Notes: generated by a model from the sequence alone, not told the origin. Positions 25,897 through 34,999 are shown, numbered from the stretch's first letter. The stretch is DNA of 64,000 nucleotides from Caulobacterales bacterium (GCA_019510435.1 JAEKKJ010000014.1:90680-154679); one strand, 5' to 3'. Numbers and translations: made by a program.

Positions 25897-25916
25897 TGAC
25901 GACGCGGCGCAGCGCG

Positions 25917-26225
25917 TCAGTGGGTCCAGGGGATTCTGCGGCCGAAGGCGAAGTTGTCGGCATAGGCCTTGATGATCCGCTTGGCCGGAGCCGGGTCCAT
26001 CAGCTGGAAGGCAATGCCGTGCTGCTCGGCGTAGCGCACGGCCTCTTCCTTGGTCTCGAAGCTGAGCCGCACCTGGCTGGATTCGGTGTCGCCGGTCACG
26101 GTCCAGCCCATCAGCGGGTCCGAGCGCCGCGCGTCCTTCGGCTCGAATTCCAGCAGCCATTCGTGCGTGCGGCCCTTGCCCGACTGCATGGCGGTCTTGG
26201 ACGGACGGTAGATGCGCGCGAGCAT
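25917..26225 (-). CDS. NADH dehydrogenase (complex I) accessory subunit, NDUFS4/ETC 18-kDa family
   Basis: 102 residues, the normal bacterial length. This accessory subunit of complex I is found in alphaproteobacteria and mitochondria and stabilises the N-module at the inner membrane. The N-terminus [16 protein letters not shown] and the C-terminal FGRRIPWTH are characteristic. The start at 26225 sits just downstream of tRNA-Pro, so it may share that transcript. The main nuo operon is not in this window. Confidence 0.93.
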   Translation of the reverse strand: MLARIYRPSKTAMQSGKGRTHEWLLEFEPKDARRSDPLMGWTVTGDTESSQVRLSFETKEEAVRYAEQHGIAFQLMDPAPAKRIIKAYADNFAFGRRIPWTH

Positions 26226-26253
26226 GCCGAAATTCCCTATCACACCCCAACGC

Positions 26254-26330
26254 TGGTCGGGGCGGCAGGATTTGAACCTGCGACCCTCTGCTCCCAAAGC
26301 AGATGCGCTACCAGGCTGCGCTACGCCCCG
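26254..26330 (-). tRNA. tRNA-Pro (anticodon TGG)
   Basis: 77-base cloverleaf with encoded CCA. The acceptor is CGGGGCG/CGCCCCG, the anticodon stem TCTGC/GCAGA encloses TTTGGGA, giving TGG, and the T-arm is GCAGG-TTCAAAT-CCTGC. It reads CCA and CCG/CCU by wobble. It is 28 bases upstream of the NDUFS4 start on the same strand. Confidence 0.97.
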
Positions 26331-26404
26331 ATGCGTTCGGAGGCCCTGCAATATGGGCGTTTTGGGCTTTGCGCAAACCTAACGGCGCCCGGCCGGCGAA
26401 CAGC

Positions 26405-26785
26405 TCAGAAATCGCTCTTGCCGAAGCGCGCCAGGCCCTGGTTCACGCCGGGCGGGTCCAGGGTCGTGAGGTCCAGCTCCAGGGGCGCGCCGATCCAGTC
26501 CGCCAGGGTCGTATGGTCGGCCACGTCGTCGGCGGTCAGCGGATGGACCAGGGCGGTCAGGCCCGAGGCCTCAAGGATCGGACGAACCGCCGCCAGCCCC
26601 GCCTCCAGGAAATGGATCTCGAACTGTGAGATCGGGTGCGGCCCGGCCTGGCCGTCGCAGAGCTCGCCCACGAACAGCACCTCGGCCGCGGCCGCCAGCC
26701 GCGCCCTCAGCGCCGCGGCCGCCGGACGCTCGGCGTCGTTGTAGTAGACGTGCGCGTGGAAGGGCGCTTCGCCGGCCGTGGTCAT
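26405..26785 (-). CDS. DOPA 4,5-dioxygenase family protein
   Basis: 126 residues. The N-terminal FHAHVYY motif and the segment GPHPISQFEIHF, both His-rich, match the small DOPA 4,5-dioxygenase family, which opens catechol rings in pigment pathways in plants and fungi; the bacterial role is mostly unknown. The ATG at 26785 overlaps the thioesterase stop by four bases. It is the third gene of a coupled run with the thioesterase and the glutaminyl cyclase. It could act on a catechol-like compound, but no pathway partner is evident. Confidence 0.88.
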   Translation of the reverse strand: MTTAGEAPFHAHVYYNDAERPAAAALRARLAAAAEVLFVGELCDGQAGPHPISQFEIHFLEAGLAAVRPILEASGLTALVHPLTADDVADHTTLADWIGAPLELDLTTLDPPGVNQGLARFGKSDF

Positions 26786-27210
26786 GCGCGCCTCTGCATC
26801 AGCTTGAAGATCCCGGTCGCCCGCACGACGTCGACTCCGCGCACATGCGCCCGGCCCTCGGCGAAGGCGACGTCCTTGGTGGCCCGGGTCATCCGCGCCT
26901 CGCCCAGCACCCAATCGCCCTGGCGCGCCATGTGCAGGAAGTCGATGGAGAGGTGGATGGTCACGGCCACCAGCCCCGTCCGATGTCCGGCCGCCGAGGC
27001 CAGCAGGCCGTCCATGAAGGCCGACAGCATGCCGCCGTGCACGATGCCGATGCCGTTGGTGTGGCGGCCGAGGGCGAAGAAGGCCTGCTCGACCGGCCCG
27101 TCGCCGGGCGCGGGCTTGTGGAAATAGGGCCCGTTGACGGTCGAGAACTGCCCGCGGCCCGCCGAGCGGATGAAGCCGGCGGGCGGCTCGGGGATGGTGT
27201 CTTCGCTCAT
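26782..27210 (-). CDS. PaaI-type hotdog-fold thioesterase
   Basis: 142 residues, single hotdog domain. The core GIVHGGMLSAFMDGLLA contains the HGG...D pattern of the PaaI subfamily, which hydrolyses acyl- or aryl-CoA thioesters. The start overlaps the glutaminyl cyclase stop by four bases and the stop overlaps the dioxygenase start by four, so all three are translationally coupled. Substrate unknown. Confidence 0.9.
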   Translation of the reverse strand: MSEDTIPEPPAGFIRSAGRGQFSTVNGPYFHKPAPGDGPVEQAFFALGRHTNGIGIVHGGMLSAFMDGLLASAAGHRTGLVAVTIHLSIDFLHMARQGDWVLGEARMTRATKDVAFAEGRAHVRGVDVVRATGIFKLMQRRA

Positions 27211-28001
27211 CGGCGCGGCCCCTGGGCTGAGGTCAGGCGGATCTCGTAGAGGTGCGGCCAGTTCTTGCCCGTGACGAACAGGCGATCGTGCTCGCGGTCG
27301 TAGGCGATGCCGTTGAGCACCGAGTCCGGGTCGGTGCGCCGCTGCGCTTCCGGCAGGTTGCCGAGATCGATCCAGGCCTTCACCCGGCCGCTGGCGGGGT
27401 CGATGCGGGCGATGCGGTTGGTCTGCCAGATATTGGCCAGGATCTCGCCCTTCACCCACTCCAGCTCGTTCAGGTTCATCACGGGCTGGCCATCGGCAGT
27501 CACCTTGATCCGCCGGACCACCTTCAGCGTCCGCGGCTCCAGCACCCTCAGCACCGGCGTGCCGTCGCTCATGATCAGATGCTTGCCGTCCTGGGTCAGG
27601 GCCCAGCCCTCGCCCGGATAGCTGAACGAGCCGCGCAGGGCGAAGGACTTCAGGTCCCAGCGGAAGCCCACCTGGTCGCGCCAGGTCAGGCTGACGATTT
27701 CGCCACCCCAGTTGACGATGCCCTCGCCGAACATCTGCGGCGAGATGGCCACCGATTGCAGGACCGCCCCGTCCTTCAGCCGCACATGGCGGATGGTGGA
27801 CTGGCCCTCCATGCCGGTGCTCTCGTAAAGGTCGCCGTTGAAGTAGAAGAGCCCCTCGGTGTAGGCGCGCGGATCGTGGGGATAGACGCCGCGCACTTCG
27901 GCGGTCTGGACCGGAGTCGAGCCCGCCGCAGCGAACGCTGCCGGCGCAAGCAGCGCCAGGACCAGCGACAGGACGAATCGTAGGCGCAAGCGGCGCTCCA
28001 A
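27207..28001 (-). CDS. exported glutaminyl-peptide cyclotransferase (plant-type QC)
   Basis: 264 residues. A signal peptide (hydrophobic 8-25, cleavage near AFAAAG) leads into a five-bladed beta-propeller of the glutamine cyclotransferase family: YTEGLFY, YESTGMEGQSTI, LNELEWV and FVTGKNWPHLYEI are typical. It turns N-terminal glutamine of exported proteins or peptides into pyroglutamate. The likely start is the TTG at 28001, with AAAGGAGG 13 bases upstream, a rather long distance; no better in-frame start is present. First gene of the run with the thioesterase and the dioxygenase. Confidence 0.9.
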   Translation of the reverse strand: MERRLRLRFVLSLVLALLAPAAFAAAGSTPVQTAEVRGVYPHDPRAYTEGLFYFNGDLYESTGMEGQSTIRHVRLKDGAVLQSVAISPQMFGEGIVNWGGEIVSLTWRDQVGFRWDLKSFALRGSFSYPGEGWALTQDGKHLIMSDGTPVLRVLEPRTLKVVRRIKVTADGQPVMNLNELEWVKGEILANIWQTNRIARIDPASGRVKAWIDLGNLPEAQRRTDPDSVLNGIAYDREHDRLFVTGKNWPHLYEIRLTSAQGPRR

Positions 28002-28050
28002 ACCTGCAGACGCCCTCCTTTGCGGCGCCGCCCGGCGGGCCGCAAGCGGC

Positions 28051-28623
28051 TCAGGCCAGGTTGGCGGCCAGGATCTCGGCGACCACCAGGCCCTTGGGTC
28101 CCTCGGCGAACCGCACCATCACGCTGTCGCCCGGCTGGAGGTCCTCCATGCCCGATCGGCGCAGGGTCTCGATATGGACGAAGATGTCGCCCGGCTGACT
28201 GTCGCGCACCACGAAGCCGTAACCCTTGGCGCGGTTGAACCACTTCACCTTGGCGCCCTCGAGCGGGCCGGTGGCCTGTGGCGGCCGGCGCACCGGGCGC
28301 GCGACGCTTTCGGAGCGCGGTCGCAGGGCTTCGCGGGCGCGATCGGTCGGCGTGGCGGCGCTTTCGTCCACCAGCACCACCTCGGCCACCTGCCAGCCCT
28401 TGGCGCGGCGCACCACGTCGCAGGTGATCAGCGAGCCCTCGAGGCAGCTTTCGCGACCGGAGCTGCGCAGGCTGGTGACGTGGAGCAGCACGTCCTTGAG
28501 GTCGGTCTGGCTGGGATCGTCGGGCACGATGAAGCCGTAGCCCTTGCCCGCGTCGAACCACTTGACGCGACCCGAGATGCGCACGGCAGCCGCGGCATCC
28601 ACTTGCTCGAATTCGTACCCCAC
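28051..28623 (-). CDS. cold-shock protein with two CSD domains
   Basis: 190 residues with two cold-shock domains. The first contains [16 protein letters not shown] and the second [16 protein letters not shown], joined by a basic linker. Both RNP1-like KGYGF motifs are intact. The double-CSD form is typical of alphaproteobacteria, including Caulobacter CspC and CspD, which bind single-stranded nucleic acid and act in cold or stationary phase. The GTG at 28623 has GAGGGG six bases upstream and is preferred to a GTG ten codons earlier that lacks a ribosome site. Confidence 0.94.
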   Translation of the reverse strand: MGYEFEQVDAAAAVRISGRVKWFDAGKGYGFIVPDDPSQTDLKDVLLHVTSLRSSGRESCLEGSLITCDVVRRAKGWQVAEVVLVDESAATPTDRAREALRPRSESVARPVRRPPQATGPLEGAKVKWFNRAKGYGFVVRDSQPGDIFVHIETLRRSGMEDLQPGDSVMVRFAEGPKGLVVAEILAANLA

Positions 28624-28764
28624 AGTTCGCCCCTCGGCGCGGCGCCCCGACACTTGGGCGACGGCCGACTATAACACTGTTCTCGTAAACCGGGAGGCGT
28701 CAATGGTGAATCGCGCGCACGACTTCTCGCTGCGTCAAGCTCTGCACCTGAAGCTGAAGTCGCG

Positions 28765-28839
28765 TGGCAGTCCCTAGGGGAGTCGAACCCCTCTTTTCAG
28801 GTTGAAAACCTGACGTCCTAACCGATAGACGAAGGGACC
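28765..28839 (-). tRNA. tRNA-Glu (anticodon TTC)
   Basis: 75-base cloverleaf with encoded CCA. The acceptor GGTCCCT pairs with AGGGACT (a G-U at the first pair), the anticodon stem TCAGG/CCTGA encloses TTTTCAA giving TTC, and the T-arm is GAGGG-GTTCGAC-TCCCC-like. It reads GAA/GAG. It lies between recJ and the cold-shock gene. Confidence 0.96.
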
Positions 28840-28901
28840 GCAGGACGCGAAGGCGCGCTCTATAGACGCCTTCGTTTGGGGGCGCAAGCGGCCGAAATCA
28901 T

Positions 28902-30701
28902 CTAGATCCGGCGCGGATCGGCGACGTCCTCGATCTCGAGTTCGACGCCCTCACGGCCCTGCCAGTCGTCGGGCTTCAGGCGCCCGGCCACATGCACCGC
29001 CCCGCCCTCCTGCAGCAGCCGCCGGCCGGTCTCGGTGTCCTCGCAGCGCCAGGCCACGGCCTTCAGCTTGCCGCCCGAGCCGTCGGTCAGGGTGACGCGC
29101 ACGTGGCCGCCGCGCAGGGCCATCGGCCGCTCGACCCGCACGTCCGCGGCCGCGAAGACCGGCTCCGGATTGCCCGGCCCGAACGGCGCGAGGCGCTGGA
29201 AGTCGGTCCATAGCGCGCGATCCGCGCCGCGGGTGGTGACCAGGGCGTCGATCTCCAGCCCGTCCGCCGCCGCGGCCACCGCCGATTCGGCGGCCAGGCG
29301 CTCGCAGAGGAAGGCGCGCAGCTCGGGAATCGCCGAAGGGCGCACCGAAAGGCCCGCCGCCATGGCGTGCCCGCCGCCGGAGAGCAGCAGCCCCTCGTCG
29401 AAGGCGGCCTGCACCGCGCGGCCCAGGTTCACGCCCGGCTGCGAGCGGCCGGAGCCCTTGCCCACGTCGGCGGCGCGGTCGATGCCGATCACCACGGTGG
29501 GCTTGCGGTAGCGCTCGCGCAGCCGGCCGGCCACGATGCCGATCACGCCGGGGTGCCAGTCGTCCTGGGCGACCACCAGGCAGGGCGCGTCGGCCTGGTT
29601 GGTCTCCTGCTCGATGTGGCGGACCGCGGCCTCCTGCACCTCGGCCTCCACCTGCTTGCGCGAGGCGTTGAGGGCGTCCAGCTCCTCCGCCAGGGCCGCC
29701 GCCTCCTCCGGGTCGTCCGTGGCCAGCAGGCGCGCGCCGAGGTCGGAGCGACCGATGCGGCCGCCGGCGTTGATCCTGGGGCCCAGCAGGAAGCCCACGT
29801 GGAAGGTCGAGGCCGGTCCCTGCCCCTTGGCCAGGGCCATCAGCGCCTTGAGGCCCGGGTTTTTCCAACCCGACATCACCTTCAAACCCTGCGCCGCCAG
29901 GGCGCGGTTGAAGCCGGTCAGCTGGGTCACGTCGCAGATGGCGCCCATGGCCGCCAGGTCCAGCCAGGCCTTGATGTCGGGCTCGGGCGCGCCGGCGAAG
30001 AGGCCGCGGCGGCGCGCCTCGCGGTTCAGGGCCGCCAGCAGCACGAACGCCACCCCCGCCGCGGCCAGGTGTCCCTGGCCCGACGTGCAGTCAGGGCGGT
30101 TTGGATTGACCAGGGCCGCCACCGCCGGCAGCTCGCCCGCCCGCATCAGGTGGTGGTCGATCACCACCACGGGCAGGTCCAGCTCGACGGCGCAGGCCAG
30201 GGCGTCGTGCGCCGCCGCCCCGCAGTCCACCGTGATCACCAGCTCGGCGCCCTCGGCCTTGAGCCGGCGGAAGGCGGCCGGCGACGGCCCATAGCCCTCG
30301 ACGACGCGGTCCGGCACATAGACCGACAGCTCCAGCCCCATGGCCCGGAACCAGCGCACGATCTGGGCGGCGGAGGAGGCCCCGTCCACGTCGTAGTCGG
30401 CGAAGACGACGACCCGGCGGCGCGCCTCCAGGGCGTCAACGAGGATCTCCGCCGCCCGGTCCAGGTCGGCGAAGGATGACGGGTCGGGGAAAAGGGCTTT
30501 GAGCGTAGGGTTGAGGAAATGCTCGCCCGCCTCGGCCGCCACGCCCCGCGAGGCCAGCGCTCGCGCCAGGGGCTCCGAGAGGCCGTGCGCCAGCTGGTGG
30601 CGGCGCGTCAGTTCGGCGTCGGCCGGCCGCTGGCGCCACGCCCGGCCGCTGAGCGAGCGGGCGACGCCGAGGTAGCCCATGGGTGTCCCGCCGTCCGCCA
30701 T
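28902..30701 (-). CDS. recJ: single-stranded-DNA-specific exonuclease RecJ
   Basis: About 599 residues. RecJ degrades single-stranded DNA 5' to 3' in recombination and mismatch repair. The DHH phosphoesterase motifs are complete: VVFADYDVDGAS near residue 100, VITVDCG, VVVIDHH, INAGGRIGRSD, and the DHHA1 motif SGGGHAMAAG. A C-terminal OB-like region ends in VADPRRI. The ATG at 30701 (MADGGTP) has AGGTG nearby; an ATG at 30680 is the alternative. Third repair nuclease/helicase gene in the window after mfd and recG. Confidence 0.96.
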   Translation of the reverse strand: MADGGTPMGYLGVARSLSGRAWRQRPADAELTRRHQLAHGLSEPLARALASRGVAAEAGEHFLNPTLKALFPDPSSFADLDRAAEILVDALEARRRVVVFADYDVDGASSAAQIVRWFRAMGLELSVYVPDRVVEGYGPSPAAFRRLKAEGAELVITVDCGAAAHDALACAVELDLPVVVIDHHLMRAGELPAVAALVNPNRPDCTSGQGHLAAAGVAFVLLAALNREARRRGLFAGAPEPDIKAWLDLAAMGAICDVTQLTGFNRALAAQGLKVMSGWKNPGLKALMALAKGQGPASTFHVGFLLGPRINAGGRIGRSDLGARLLATDDPEEAAALAEELDALNASRKQVEAEVQEAAVRHIEQETNQADAPCLVVAQDDWHPGVIGIVAGRLRERYRKPTVVIGIDRAADVGKGSGRSQPGVNLGRAVQAAFDEGLLLSGGGHAMAAGLSVRPSAIPELRAFLCERLAAESAVAAAADGLEIDALVTTRGADRALWTDFQRLAPFGPGNPEPVFAAADVRVERPMALRGGHVRVTLTDGSGGKLKAVAWRCEDTETGRRLLQEGGAVHVAGRLKPDDWQGREGVELEIEDVADPRRI

Positions 30702-30794
30702 GCCTTCACCTACCCGCCAGCGCGCACTATCGGCCGCTAGGTCGCGAGTCGCCACCCGTCCGTTTGGCCGTTGGCTGCGACAGTTTCGGACGTA

Positions 30795-30812
30795 TGAGGC
30801 CGTGGGGCCTCA
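30795..30812 (-). terminator. stem-loop at the glpX stop codon
   Basis: TGAGGCC at 30795-30801 pairs perfectly with GGCCTCA at 30806-30812 around a four-base loop, and the stem includes the glpX TGA. There is no T-tract after it on the minus strand, so it would be a weak or Rho-assisted terminator, or simply protect the 3' end. Confidence 0.35.
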
Positions 30813-31763
30813 GACCGGCCGCTTCATCCGCACTTCGCGCACCGTGCGGGTGGCGGAGTTCATCACCAGGGTGTGGGTGTGCACGAAGCCGCCGGAGACG
30901 GTGACGCCGTCCAGCAGCGCGCCCTTGGTCACGCCGGTGGCGGCGAAGATGGCGTCCGCGCGGACCATCTCGTGCAGGTCGTACTTCTTGTCGAAGTCGG
31001 TGATGCCGACGCGGGCGGCGCGGGCGCGCTCGTCGGCGTTACGGAACACCAGGCGACCCTGGAACTGGCCCCCGACGCACTTCAGGGCCGCACAGGCCAG
31101 CACACCTTCCGGCGCGCCCCCCTGCCCCACATAGAGGTCGATGCCCGTCTCCGGGTCGGCGGTGTTGATCACGCCGGCCACGTCGCCGTCGGTGATCAGG
31201 TGGATCCGCGCGCCGGCCGCCCGCACCGAGGCGATGATGTCGGCATGGCGCGGACGGTCCAGGATGCAGACCGTGAGTTCGCTGGGCTCGACGCCCTTGG
31301 CCTTGGCCATGGCGGCGACGTTCTCGGCCGGTGTCTTGTCCAGGTCGATGACGCCGGCCGGATAGCCGGGGCCGCAGGCGATCTTGTCCATATAGGTGTC
31401 GGGCGCGTTGAGCAGGGTGCCCTTGGGCGCCCAGGCCATCACCGCCAGCGCATTGGCCATGGCCTTGGCCGTGAGCGTGGTGCCCTCCAGCGGGTCCAGG
31501 GCGATGTCGATCTTGTGCTTGCCGCCCTTGCCCACCTTCTCGCCGATGTAGAGCATCGGCGCCTCGTCGCGCTCGCCCTCGCCGATGACGATCTCGCCGT
31601 CGACGTCCAGGTCGTTGAGCGCGGTGCGCATGGCGTCCACGGCGGCCTGGTCGGCAGCCTTCTCGTCACCGCGGCCCACCAGTTGCCAGGCGGCGATCGC
31701 GGCGATCTCGGTCACGCGGACGGCGTCGAGCACCAGGCCACGATCCAGAACTTCGGAACTCAT
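30810..31763 (-). CDS. glpX: class II fructose-1,6-bisphosphatase
   Basis: 317 residues. It hydrolyses fructose 1,6-bisphosphate in gluconeogenesis; some relatives also act on sedoheptulose bisphosphate. The metal site motifs are present: GEGERDEAPMLYIGE and DPLEGTTLTAKAMANAL. The C-terminal half contains RNADERARAARVGI, typical of GlpX. It starts 44 bases downstream of hom on the same strand; hom-glpX is a frequent neighbour pair in alphaproteobacteria. Confidence 0.96.
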   Translation of the reverse strand: MSSEVLDRGLVLDAVRVTEIAAIAAWQLVGRGDEKAADQAAVDAMRTALNDLDVDGEIVIGEGERDEAPMLYIGEKVGKGGKHKIDIALDPLEGTTLTAKAMANALAVMAWAPKGTLLNAPDTYMDKIACGPGYPAGVIDLDKTPAENVAAMAKAKGVEPSELTVCILDRPRHADIIASVRAAGARIHLITDGDVAGVINTADPETGIDLYVGQGGAPEGVLACAALKCVGGQFQGRLVFRNADERARAARVGITDFDKKYDLHEMVRADAIFAATGVTKGALLDGVTVSGGFVHTHTLVMNSATRTVREVRMKRPV

Positions 31764-31807
31764 CTCGTCTCCAACCCCAGCGCGGCGCTTCCGTGGCGCC
31801 TTTGACC

Positions 31808-33109
31808 CTAGATACGCGCGATCCGCAACAACCTCGGACGGTCCAGCACCGCCGGAAGGCCTGCAATGCGCTCAACGGCGGCGGTGAGCACGGATTCGGC
31901 CACCGCATGCGTCGTCAGGACGATCGGCACGCCCTGCGCACCCTCCGTCGGTTTCTGCAGGAAGCTCTCGATGGAGACCCCGGCCTCCGCCAGTGTCTCC
32001 GAGACCGCCGCGATCACCCCCGGCTCGTCCCTCACCAGGAACCGCAGGTAGGCGCGGCCCAGCATCTTGGACGGATCGATCGGATCGAAGGGCGCCAGGG
32101 TGTCGGCGGGCGCCTGGAAGACCGGGCGCCGCGCACCGGCGATGACGTCGGCGATGTCGGCCGCGACCGCAGCAGCCGTGGGACCCGCGCCCGCGCCGGG
32201 GCCCTGTACGAAGATCCGCCCGATGCGCTCGCCCTCGATGAAGAGCGCATTCAGCGCCCCGCCCGCCCGGGCCAGCGGATGGTCCAGCGGCGCCAGGGTC
32301 GGATGCACCCGCACCAGGGCGCCGTGCATCGAGCGCTCGGCCGAGGCGACCAGCTTGATTCGATAGCCGAGGTCCTTGGCCATGCGGATGTCGAGCAGCT
32401 CGACCTGTTCGATCCCTTCGATCTCCGCCGCGCCAAAGGTCGGCGCACAGCCGAAGGCCAGGGCGGCCAGGATGGTGATCTTATGGGCCGCATCGAAGCC
32501 GCCGACGTCCATGGTCGGGTCGGCTTCGGCATAGCCCAGGCGCTGGGCCTCGCTGAGCACGTCGGCGAACGAGCGGCCCGTGGCCTCCATCTCGGTCAGG
32601 ATGTAGTTGCAGGTGCCGTTGAGGATGCCGGAGATCGAGTGGATCTCGTCGCCCACCAGGGCCTCGCGGACCATCTTCACGGCGGGCACGCCGCCCATCA
32701 CCGCCGCCTCGAACAGCAGCGGGACGTCCATCTCTTCGGCCAGGGCCGCCAGCTCGGCGCCATGCTCGGCGATCAGGGCCTTGTTGGCGGTGACCACCGG
32801 CTTGCCGGCCTTCAGCGCCGCCTCGACCGCCGCCTTGGCCGGCCCGTCCGAGCCGCCGATCAGCTCGACGAAGATCTCCGTGGAGTCCGCCTGGGCCAGC
32901 GCCACCGGATCGTCGAACCAGGGCAGGCCCGAGATGTCGAACGGCCGCGGGCGCGAGCGCGAGCGCGCCGACACGCCGCTGACGTACGCCAAGCCGCCCG
33001 CGGGGGCGAAGGCGGGATTGCCATCCAGGAACGAGAGCAGCCCTGCGCCCACGGTGCCCAGGCCCGCGACGCCGACGCCCCAGGGCTTGCGGTCTTCCAG
33101 ATCCATCAT
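31808..33109 (-). CDS. hom: homoserine dehydrogenase
   Basis: 433 residues with an NAD(P)-binding domain (GVGVAGLGTVGAG near residues 11-23), the catalytic domain containing GILNGTCNYILTEME and a C-terminal ACT domain (GVIAAVSETLAEAGVSIES) that probably gives feedback control by threonine. It reduces aspartate semialdehyde to homoserine for threonine and methionine. Two adjacent ATGs (33109 and 33106) could serve; a GGAG lies about nine bases before the first. It follows alaC on the same strand, with an inverted repeat between. Confidence 0.96.
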   Translation of the reverse strand: MMDLEDRKPWGVGVAGLGTVGAGLLSFLDGNPAFAPAGGLAYVSGVSARSRSRPRPFDISGLPWFDDPVALAQADSTEIFVELIGGSDGPAKAAVEAALKAGKPVVTANKALIAEHGAELAALAEEMDVPLLFEAAVMGGVPAVKMVREALVGDEIHSISGILNGTCNYILTEMEATGRSFADVLSEAQRLGYAEADPTMDVGGFDAAHKITILAALAFGCAPTFGAAEIEGIEQVELLDIRMAKDLGYRIKLVASAERSMHGALVRVHPTLAPLDHPLARAGGALNALFIEGERIGRIFVQGPGAGAGPTAAAVAADIADVIAGARRPVFQAPADTLAPFDPIDPSKMLGRAYLRFLVRDEPGVIAAVSETLAEAGVSIESFLQKPTEGAQGVPIVLTTHAVAESVLTAAVERIAGLPAVLDRPRLLRIARI

Positions 33110-33137
33110 CCGACTTCGCTCCTGCGGAGCTTCGCCG

Positions 33138-33194
33138 CAATGACCCGCCTCAGACGGCTTGCCGCGCCGAAGCCTTGGCGAAGGCGGGTCATTG
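33138..33194. repeat. perfect 13-base inverted repeat between alaC and hom
   Basis: CAATGACCCGCCT at 33138-33150 is matched by its reverse complement AGGCGGGTCATTG at 33182-33194, with a 31-base spacer that can fold further (GCCTTGGCGAAGGC). The right arm covers the alaC stop codon. It has the size of a REP-like palindromic element and could also act as an attenuating stem-loop between alaC and hom. Confidence 0.8.
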
Positions 33195-34409
33195 CGCGGC
33201 CAGGGCGTTGTGGGCGCGGCCCAGGATCTCTTCGGAATTGGCCAGGAACTTCTTCACGTTGCGCGCCGCCTGCCGGATCCGCTGCTCGTTCTCGACCAGC
33301 CCGATGCGGACATAGCCTTCGCCATACTCGCCGAACGCGATGCCGGGCGCCACGGCGACGCCGGCCTCCTCGATCAGCAGTTTGGAGAACAGCATCGAGC
33401 CCGCCTCTGCATATTGTTTAGGCAGCGGCGCCCAGGCGAACATGGACGCGGGAGGCGCAGGGACATCCCAGCCTGCCCGCCGCATGGCGTCCACGAGGGT
33501 GTCGCGCCGCGACTTGTAGATCGCGCGGATCTCGTCGATGCAGTCGCTGGGCCCGTTCAGCGCCGCCGCGGCCGCCACCTGGATCGGCGTATAGGCGCCG
33601 TAGTCCAGGTAGGACTTCACCCGCGCCAGGGCCGCGCACATCCGCTCGTTGCCCACCACCATGCCCACGCGCCAGCCGGCCATGGCGAAGGTCTTGGAGA
33701 GCGAATTGACCTCGACGGCGATGTCCTTGGCGCCGTCCACCTGCAGCAGCGAAGGCGGCGGGTTGTCGTCGAAGTAGATCTCCGAATAGGCGATGTCCGA
33801 GAGGATCAGGAGCTCGTGCTTCTTCGCGAGCGCCACGACCTCCTTGTAGAAGTCGAGGTCCACCCACTGGGCCGTCGGGTTGGACGGGTAGCTGACGATC
33901 AGCACGCTGGGCGGCGGGGCCGAGTGCTTCACCGCGCGGCTGATGCCCGCCAGGTATTCCTCCGGGCTCAGCGCCGGCACGTGGCGGATGACGCCGCCCG
34001 CCATGATGAAGCCGTAGGCGTGGATCGGATAGGCCGGGTTCGGGCAGATCACCACATCGCCCGGAGCCGTCAGGGCCTGGGCGAGGTTGGCGAACCCCTC
34101 CTTGGAGCCCAGCGTGGCGATCACCTCGCGCTCGGGGTCCAGCTTCACGCCGAAGCGGCGCCCGTAGTAGCCCGCCATGGCCTTGCGCAGGCCGTTGATG
34201 CCCTTGGAGGCGGAATAGCGGCCAGCCTTGGGGTCGCGGGCGGTCTCGACCAGCTTGTCGACGATGTGCTTGGGCGTCGGCATGTCGGGGTTGCCCATGC
34301 CGAAGTCGATGATGTCCACGCCCTGGGCGCGCAGCCGCGCCTTGATGCGGTTGACCTCCTCGAAGACGTAGGGCGGGAGGCGTCGGATACGGTGGAATTC
34401 GGGTGTCAT
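33189..34409 (-). CDS. alaC: PLP-dependent aminotransferase, AlaC type
   Basis: 406 residues, fold type I aminotransferase. The N-terminus (RIRRLPPYVF, IIDFGMGNPDMPTP) and the PLP-lysine motif SLSKTFAMAGWRVGM (near residue 237) match AlaC/YfdZ, which interconverts alanine and glutamate via pyruvate. LL-diaminopimelate and aspartate aminotransferases are close relatives, so the substrate is likely but not certain. hom follows downstream on the same strand, as is common in alphaproteobacteria. Confidence 0.9.
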   Translation of the reverse strand: MTPEFHRIRRLPPYVFEEVNRIKARLRAQGVDIIDFGMGNPDMPTPKHIVDKLVETARDPKAGRYSASKGINGLRKAMAGYYGRRFGVKLDPEREVIATLGSKEGFANLAQALTAPGDVVICPNPAYPIHAYGFIMAGGVIRHVPALSPEEYLAGISRAVKHSAPPPSVLIVSYPSNPTAQWVDLDFYKEVVALAKKHELLILSDIAYSEIYFDDNPPPSLLQVDGAKDIAVEVNSLSKTFAMAGWRVGMVVGNERMCAALARVKSYLDYGAYTPIQVAAAAALNGPSDCIDEIRAIYKSRRDTLVDAMRRAGWDVPAPPASMFAWAPLPKQYAEAGSMLFSKLLIEEAGVAVAPGIAFGEYGEGYVRIGLVENEQRIRQAARNVKKFLANSEEILGRAHNALAAQ

Positions 34410-34555
34410 AGGTAGAGCTCTCTGGCCGCCAGGCCTGGCGCGGCGCTAGGTGCGAGCTGGAAGTCGGGCTTCGATAGACTCATAGGCCGGAGTCCGCCAA
34501 GCCGGGTTTCGCGATTTTTTGCGCCTCCGGCGGCTGGATGGTCCGGATCGGACCC

Positions 34556-34999
34556 TCAGCGCGGCGGAGGCGGGGTAGCTCGCTGACGCAGTTCCTTGGC
34601 GAAGGCCTCGGCGTCTCCGGGGGTCGGCGGCTCCACCTGCGGGCCTGCGGCGCGGCGGGCGGCGGCGGCGAAGGCCTCAGTGTTCTGCAGCGTCCAGGTG
34701 CCCTCGGCGGTCGCCGTCTGCACGGCCTCGCCCGCGGCGGTCACCGCCTTGGCCTGGCGGCCGTATTGCGCGAGCGGCCGGATGTCGGTCGGCGCGTTCG
34801 GAATACTGGCGAAGCTGGGGAACTTGGTGGGCTGGCGCTGCAGCCGCGCCACGTCCGCCGCCACCGGCGAACTGGGGTCCACCTGGGCCCCCTTGAACGG
34901 ATTGCCGATGCAGCCACCTAGGAGCGCGCCGCTCACGACGACGCACAACAATCCGGCACGGCGGGCGGCAGTCGGAAAATGCGGGCGCGAGACGTTCAT
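34556..34999 (-). CDS. hypothetical lipoprotein
   Basis: 147 residues with a lipoprotein signal: basic N-terminus, hydrophobic stretch, lipobox LLGGC (Cys near residue 30). The mature part (VAADVARLQRQPTKFPSFASIP, then a helical Ala-rich region) is not assigned to a known domain. The ATG at 34999 is chosen because it places the signal at the N-terminus; the frame is open further upstream. It diverges from phaC over about 70 bases. An envelope protein of unknown role. Confidence 0.75.
   Translation of the reverse strand: MNVSRPHFPTAARRAGLLCVVVSGALLGGCIGNPFKGAQVDPSSPVAADVARLQRQPTKFPSFASIPNAPTDIRPLAQYGRQAKAVTAAGEAVQTATAEGTWTLQNTEAFAAAARRAAGPQVEPPTPGDAEAFAKELRQRATPPPPR

Noticed and set aside
24661..25900. 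Prophage or integrative element at tRNA-Arg
   Set aside because: No integrase, no duplicated tRNA end and only two small genes; the base-composition dip alone is not enough.
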